DNA of 64,000 nucleotides from Desulfobulbaceae bacterium. GTDB taxonomy: Bacteria; Desulfobacterota; Desulfobulbia; Desulfobulbales; Desulfobulbaceae. The stretch covers positions 48,904 through 112,903 of the forward strand of contig JAFLKR010000051.1 in NCBI GenBank assembly GCA_019163135.1, in the 5' to 3' direction. The notes below the pieces were generated by a model, which had not been told where the DNA came from, made no database searches, and worked only from the letters and a program-made list of their open reading frames with translations. Position 1 is the stretch's first letter; each line of letters begins with the position of its first letter. Position numbers and translations under genes: made by a program. Shown here one piece after another: positions 59,521 to 64,000 of this stretch.

Positions 59521-60525
59521 ATGTGGAAACCGCTGCTGTTGATTTCAAAAAATCTCGTGCTAGCCATCCCTACCGTTATGGTCTTAGGGTTTGCCTCTGG
59601 CCTAATGGTGAACATGGTATGGTTAAAAAGCCTGATCGTTCCGTTCACCTTTCTTATGGTCTATCCAATGATGGTGACACTCAAGATTCGGGAAGTTTTT
59701 ACAGGGGGTGATGTTCGGGCGCAGGTGATCACGCAGTTGGTCAATTTTGCCGTTGTCCCTTTTCTGGCATTCGGCGTGGGTTGGCTTTTTTTCCGGGAAC
59801 AGCCGTATATGATGTTGGGATTATTGCTAGCCGGTCTGGTTCCTACTAGCGGGATGACCATTTCCTGGACCGGATTTGCCAAGGGCAATGTCGCCGCCGC
59901 TGTAAAGATGACAGTTATCGGCCTGACTCTGGGATCGCTTTTGACTCCCGTTTACATAAAAATCCTACTAAGCGCCACCGTTGAAATGGACATGGGTACG
60001 GTGTTCACCCAGATCGGATTGATCGTTTTTCTGCCCATGGCGCTGGGATATGTCACGCAACGAACCCTGATCTCTCAATATGGCCAGAAAACCTTTACCG
60101 AGCGTTTTGCCCCACGTTTCCCCGTACTGTCAACCTTGGGGGTGCTTGGCATCGTATTCATTGCTTTGGCTCTTAAAGCTCGGACCATCATGGCTTCCCC
60201 GCAGATGCTGCTGCAGATCCTTGTCCCCCTCGCTATTGTCTACGGGGTGAATTATGCACTGAGTACAGCGCTTGGTCGATACTTACTGCCTCGTGGCGAC
60301 GCCATTGCTATGGTTTATGGAACAGTGATGCGGAATTTGTCGATCGCTTTGGCTGTTGCCATCAATGCCTTCGGTGCCAACGGCTCTGATGCCGCCCTCG
60401 TGGTGGCCCTCGCCTATATCATCCAAGTTCAATCTGCTGCCTGGTATGTAAAATATACGGGGCGGATCTTCGGTCCGATTCCGGCAGTAGCCACTGGGCC
60501 GCAACCGCAGCCTGTCGGCAAATAA
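59521..60525 (+). CDS. ACR3/bile-acid:sodium symporter-family transporter
   Basis: From ATG 59521 (AGGAGG 9 nt upstream) the protein has 334 residues and about ten hydrophobic segments. It resembles the SBF/ACR3 fold, with GLVPTSGMTISWTGFAKGN near residue 105 and a conserved GTVMRNLSIALA near 270. True arsenite exporters carry a Cys in the corresponding GLAPC segment. Here the residue is Thr, so arsenite export is not certain; the bile-acid or other organic-anion side of the family is possible. Earlier ATGs (59482, 59512) have no usable ribosome site. The universal stress protein gene follows 29 bp later. Confidence 0.82.
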   Translation: MWKPLLLISKNLVLAIPTVMVLGFASGLMVNMVWLKSLIVPFTFLMVYPMMVTLKIREVFTGGDVRAQVITQLVNFAVVPFLAFGVGWLFFREQPYMMLGLLLAGLVPTSGMTISWTGFAKGNVAAAVKMTVIGLTLGSLLTPVYIKILLSATVEMDMGTVFTQIGLIVFLPMALGYVTQRTLISQYGQKTFTERFAPRFPVLSTLGVLGIVFIALALKARTIMASPQMLLQILVPLAIVYGVNYALSTALGRYLLPRGDAIAMVYGTVMRNLSIALAVAINAFGANGSDAALVVALAYIIQVQSAAWYVKYTGRIFGPIPAVATGPQPQPVGK

Positions 60526-60554
60526 TTTTCTGTTTCCCAAGATAAGGAGGATAT

Positions 60555-61073
60555 ATGCTGCCTGTTATAAACCGAATTCTATATGCCACCGATCTATCGG
60601 ACAGTGCCCGCCTGGCCCTTCGCCATGCCGCCTCTCTAGCCGGTCACCATAAAGCGTCCCTGACCATGCTCCATGTCATGCCCGACTGGATAGAACTGAT
60701 GAGTGAGGAGGCTGGCTTTGATATTGAAAGCCACTTTAATAATGAAACCTGGAAGAATATCAACACAGCAGCCACCGCCAAGGCCCTTGAAAAGGCACAG
60801 GCACGGATCAAAGAAATGGCGATGGAGTGCTGTGTAGACGATGCTTACTGCCCGGTGGCCAGTGCAGAAATCAAGATTGAACTAGGGGATCCGGCATCAC
60901 AGATTCTGGAACACATAACCGCTGGTGATTATGACCTGGTGGTCATGGGCGCCCATGGTCAAGGAGCATTCATGGACATAATGCTCGGATCCGTAGCCCA
61001 CAAGATTGTGCGATTGAGTTCGATCCCAGTGCTTACCGTGCGATTGCCGAAGGAACAAGAGATGGTCCGATAA
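60555..61073 (+). CDS. Universal stress protein (UspA family)
   Basis: The 172-residue protein is a single Usp domain. It has RILYATDLSDSARLAL at the N terminus and the ATP-binding signature G-2x-G-9x-GS in GAHGQGAFMDIMLGSVAHKI near residue 133. Family members bind nucleotides and act in stress survival. It sits between the transporter and the CoA-disulfide-reductase gene, with AAGGAGG before its ATG. The middle loop (SEEAGFDIESHFNNE) is longer than in E. coli UspA. Confidence 0.93.
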   Translation: MLPVINRILYATDLSDSARLALRHAASLAGHHKASLTMLHVMPDWIELMSEEAGFDIESHFNNETWKNINTAATAKALEKAQARIKEMAMECCVDDAYCPVASAEIKIELGDPASQILEHITAGDYDLVVMGAHGQGAFMDIMLGSVAHKIVRLSSIPVLTVRLPKEQEMVR

Positions 61074-61524
61074 ACTGTGCTCCCCGCCAGAGAGCCACAT
61101 GTACCGAGATGAAATTACGTCAGGCTGATCTATGTGCGGTATACAAATAAAGGGCGATAACCGGTTGATATCCTTATCTCATACCGGGGCGCTTTCCTGT
61201 CGTAACGGTGCAAGCACTGCATCAACATTGGGTATTCCGGTGAAAACGGCCAGAAGAACTACCGCGAAAGCAAATATAGAGGAGAACACAAAATTAGCAA
61301 AAAATTCCATGCTTGTAATAAATAAATCCCGTGATTTTACAAAGTTGCCGAAATTGTATCATTTAGCTTCAAGCATCACGTATCCCTAACGGGTTACTAC
61401 TCGAAATTTATCATATAATTTTTTTCGTTGATATACTTTCAGGTAAAAACTCCGCCCCCCAAAAAATCCACTCCTCCCAGACCGGGCAGGAGCATATCAA
61501 TAACTATTTCCAGGAGAACACACT
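61074..61524. other. Gap before the CoA-disulfide-reductase gene
   Basis: The 451 bp contain an 85-codon frame (61132-61389) with low coding likeness and no recognisable domain. A good TATAAT box lies at 61414-61419 but its -35 hexamer is poor. A leader of about 100 nt would result. No RNA gene was recognised. Confidence 0.35.
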
Positions 61525-63219
61525 GTGGTTAGTACAAAAATTGTTGTTATCGGAGGATCCGCTGCCGGTGCCAAAGCAGCGGCTAAAGCCAGAAGACTGG
61601 ACGAATTTGCGGAGATCACCATTGTGCAGAAAGCGCCGGACCTGTCCATGGCTTCCTGCGGCTACCCTTATTATGTCGGCGGAGTGTTCAATGACCGCAG
61701 TCAACTGCTGTGCACACCTGCTGGTGTCGTACGGGATGCAACCTTCTTTCACAAGGCCAAGGCCATTACCGCTCTGGCCCAAACCGAGGTTACCTCGATC
61801 AACCGCCCCAAAAAACAGGTGACCTGCCGCAACCTGCGAAACGGTGAGGAGAAGATACTCGAATACGACAAGTTGATCATCGCCACTGGCGCCAAACCCA
61901 ACATGCCCCCTATACCGGGTATCAATCTTGAAGGCATCACCACTTTGCTGACCATGGCCGACACTGACTACCTGCGCAAAATCTGCGATGATAAAAAGGT
62001 GAAAAGTGCGGTGGTTATCGGTGGAGGTTTGATCGGCGTGGAAACCGTCGAAGCCCTGCAGTTGTCCGGCATCCAGGTGACTGTGGTGGAAATGCTCGAT
62101 CAAGTGCTCACCTTCCTCGACTGGGACTTGGCCAAATTGGTGGAAAATCACATGAAATCCAAGGGCGCCCGATTACTGACCGGCAAAGGGGTCAAGGAAT
62201 TTGTCGGCCAGGACGGCCTACTCACCGGCGTCAAACTTGCTGACGGTGATGTGATTAATTGCGAACTGGCCGTAATGGCCATCGGCGTTCGTCCCAATGC
62301 CGATTTGGCAAAGGAAGCCGGCCTGGATATTGGAAAATTCGGCGGCATTACCGTCAATAGCTATATGCAAACTTCGGATGCCGATATCTACGCCGCTGGC
62401 GATTGCGTCGAGATTACCAGTCGAATCAGTGGTCAACCTGTTTTCGCTCCGATGGGCGATCTCGCCAACCTTGAAGGAAGAGTGGCCGGAGAGAATGTAA
62501 TCCTCGGTAATACCGTCACTTTTCCAGGAACTATCCATACCGGCATTTGTAAAATTTTTGATTATACCGCTGGTTCCACCGGTATATCAATCAAGGCGGC
62601 GGAGCGCAGCGGCCTGACCGGTTACACCGCCGTGGTTAACGCCAGCCCCGACAAGCCAGGCTTCATGGGTGCAAAAATCCTTGTTTCCAAGATGATAGTG
62701 GATAAAAACCAGCGGTTAATCGGCTATCAGTGTGTTGGCCTGGGCGACGTCAGCAAGCAGATTGCCACTGCTGCCATGGCCATCCAAGGCAACCTGACCG
62801 TGGAAGATCTGATTAATTGTGATCTGCCCTATGCCCCACCTTTTTCCCTGGCGATCGATCACTTCATCGCTACTGCTCATGTCATGCAGAATAAGCTCAA
62901 GGGCCGGATGACCGGGATCAGTGTGCAGGAGGTCTGGGATAAACTCGATAGAGGTGAAAAGCCGTTCCTCATTGACGGTCGCAATCCAAACGAATATGAG
63001 GAAATGCACCTTGGCATAGGCGAGTTACTCATCCCCATTGGGGCTCTTCGTTCACGATTGTCAGAATTGCCAGCAAATAAGGACACGGAGATCATTTGCT
63101 TCTGCAAAATTTCTCTACGTGGCTACGAGGCGGAAAGTATCCTCCGGGCACATGGCTACACCAATATCTATGTAATGGAAGGTGGTATTATGGCATGGCC
63201 ATATCCCAGAAAAAAATAA
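61525..63219 (+). CDS. CoA-disulfide reductase/NADH persulfide reductase with C-terminal rhodanese
   Basis: The 564-residue protein has an FAD/NAD(P) pyridine nucleotide-disulfide oxidoreductase core (VVIGGSAAGAKAAAKARRL at residues 7-25; VVIGGGLIGVETVEAL near 165), a dimerisation domain, and a C-terminal rhodanese domain (about 470-564). The active cysteine of CoADR enzymes is Cys45 in MASCGYPYY. Cys527 in CFCKISLRG is the rhodanese site, in the same loop pattern as other CoADR-RHD fusions. These act on CoA-disulfide or CoA-persulfide in sulfur-metabolising bacteria. Translation starts at GTG 61525 after AGGAG, 8 nt upstream. No partner gene is coupled. Confidence 0.92.
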   Translation: MVSTKIVVIGGSAAGAKAAAKARRLDEFAEITIVQKAPDLSMASCGYPYYVGGVFNDRSQLLCTPAGVVRDATFFHKAKAITALAQTEVTSINRPKKQVTCRNLRNGEEKILEYDKLIIATGAKPNMPPIPGINLEGITTLLTMADTDYLRKICDDKKVKSAVVIGGGLIGVETVEALQLSGIQVTVVEMLDQVLTFLDWDLAKLVENHMKSKGARLLTGKGVKEFVGQDGLLTGVKLADGDVINCELAVMAIGVRPNADLAKEAGLDIGKFGGITVNSYMQTSDADIYAAGDCVEITSRISGQPVFAPMGDLANLEGRVAGENVILGNTVTFPGTIHTGICKIFDYTAGSTGISIKAAERSGLTGYTAVVNASPDKPGFMGAKILVSKMIVDKNQRLIGYQCVGLGDVSKQIATAAMAIQGNLTVEDLINCDLPYAPPFSLAIDHFIATAHVMQNKLKGRMTGISVQEVWDKLDRGEKPFLIDGRNPNEYEEMHLGIGELLIPIGALRSRLSELPANKDTEIICFCKISLRGYEAESILRAHGYTNIYVMEGGIMAWPYPRKK

Positions 63220-63279
63220 CATTATCACAATAGACCCCTCCTCGCCCCATGGGAGCAGCGTTTGATTCGTTCGATCGTG

Positions 63280-63296
63280 CCCCTGTGGGGTTTTTT
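63280..63296 (+). terminator. Short intrinsic terminator after the CoADR-rhodanese gene
   Basis: CCCC (63280-63283), TGT and GGGG (63287-63290) form a 4-bp G/C hairpin followed by six T residues, 61 bp after the stop codon. The stem is short, but G/C-only with a T-run, and the position is right. Confidence 0.5.
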
Positions 63297-64000
63297 ACGT
63301 AAATAAACTTAACCGTAAAACCGGAGAGGCCGAGAGCATCGACTAGTGCAGGTGTTTCGTTATATAAATCGATATTGAATTACAGCAGAACGCCTGTGAA
63401 ATTGACAAGACAGGAATAACTGGAATGCGGAAAACAAAGAGACATCCATGATACTTAAAGGCAAGGGGAAAGCGGAGGTTTCCGATTGTCCTCCAAGAGG
63501 TGTTCAGCCCTTGCCACTATCATCTCTATTTCTACCGAGGGGAGAGCAGAGGCGAACGACCGATCCGGGAATGGGCCCCAGAGAATGCTCGTCGAAGGAT
63601 CGGTCGTTTGGCCGTAGCGGATCGTAAATCTTGTTTGATCCCCTTGTGACTTTGTCTCAACCGCAACTCGAACTTATTCTTCTCTTGCAAAAGGTCAGCG
63701 TTGATCAACGCGACCAGACATCCATTCGCTGCACATGAGGCCCGATACAGGTTGTGTCACGCGGTATAAGGGCTTCTACAGAAGATTGAGTTTGTCTCAA
63801 CCCACCAGCCTCGAAACAGTATAATCGTTGCATGGCGAGATCCGCGTGCAGAGTCCCCAGAAGTCAAGGACCGGCGGGAAGATCGGTATTTCAGCATGCG
63901 TATGTCTTTTTCTTCTCATGCCGCTTTCTTTTTTCGCGAAGCACGAAGTCGGTCTGCGCTGTTCCTTGCCCGCTGATTCCCGTTGCGCGCTGCAAAGCCC
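63297..64000. other. Gene-free right end of the window
   Basis: About 700 bp hold only short frames; a minus-strand frame enters from the right edge and stops near 63800 without recognisable motifs. Two structures were seen. AACGACCGATCC (63555-63566) and its exact reverse complement (63597-63608) are separated by 30 nt. The 12-mer TTTGTCTCAACC occurs at 63651-63662 and again at 63791-63802. These could be decayed mobile-element or regulatory sequence, and no clear identity was found. Confidence 0.4.
63555..63608. repeat. 12-bp perfect inverted repeat, 30-nt spacer
   Basis: The arms AACGACCGATCC and GGATCGGTCGTT are exact. The spacer contains a GGGCCC palindrome. No coding sequence surrounds it. 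Possible meanings are an RNA hairpin, a dyad for a DNA-binding protein or an element end. Confidence 0.5.

Noticed and set aside
59238..59648. Minus-strand frame across the FNR-box gap into the transporter gene
   Set aside because: It overlaps the transporter's 5' coding end and ribosome site, has no family match and no convincing ribosome site.
61132..61389. 85-codon frame before the CoADR gene
   Set aside because: Composition looks random, with no ribosome site and no domain.

Overview
The window reads as chromosomal DNA of a Gram-negative, probably anaerobic bacterium, most likely a Desulfobacterota (Deltaproteobacteria) member of the Desulfobulbus/Desulfotalea type. This is an inference from gene content: an F-type ATP synthase operon of b', b, delta, alpha, gamma, beta and epsilon without the a and c genes, a CoA-disulfide-reductase/rhodanese fusion, a sigma-54 activator with a cysteine-rich PAS domain, and an olefin-type hydrocarbon locus beside a private fatty-acid synthase set. 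No rRNA, tRNA, CRISPR array or intact mobile element was recognised.

Layout. 1-721 is the edge of an exopolysaccharide locus (chain-length determinant, minus strand). 762-9497 is housekeeping: a PPP phosphatase, efp-epmA (elongation factor P and its lysylating enzyme), a tight plus-strand run of phosphodiesterase, HIT protein and mutS, a periplasmic cell-wall amidase with its own promoter, and a YajD-type HNH protein. 9623-13657 is a letA-letB lipid-transport pair with seven MCE domains in LetB. 14144-21324 holds an MFS transporter, a small DUF2892 protein, acetyl-CoA synthetase and alaS.

21329-32961 is the most interesting region. It has a FabF-like ketosynthase and ACP, an intrinsic terminator, two CrtI-type flavin oxidoreductases, FabG-, FabZ- and FabI-like enzymes, a DUF1232 protein, and then a complete oleABCD set (head-to-head condensing thiolase, beta-lactone decarboxylase, beta-lactone synthetase, NADPH reductase). 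Together the genes look able to build, desaturate and join two fatty acyl chains into a long-chain olefin. The CrtI-like pair is unusual here and suggests a polyunsaturated or otherwise modified hydrocarbon or lipid.

33242-39288 is the ATP synthase operon, closed by a strong terminator. 39348-40185 is degenerate DNA with a broken DUF4337-like gene. 40186-48518 (minus) carries an unknown membrane protein, a copper-type P-ATPase, and a 1423-residue PPDK-like protein that lacks the PEP/pyruvate barrel. 48785-53452 holds small metabolic genes, an ATP-grasp/esterase pair and a REC-GGDEF protein with altered guanine-site residues.

53714-57450 is a TetR-regulated MacB/DevBCA-like efflux operon. 57648-63219 is a probable redox or sulfur-stress locus: a divergent sigma-54 activator with a cysteine-rich PAS domain, a perfect FNR-type box, an ACR3/bile-acid-type transporter, a universal stress protein and the CoA-disulfide reductase/rhodanese fusion. 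The last 780 bases hold no recognisable gene, apart from a terminator and a 12-bp inverted repeat.
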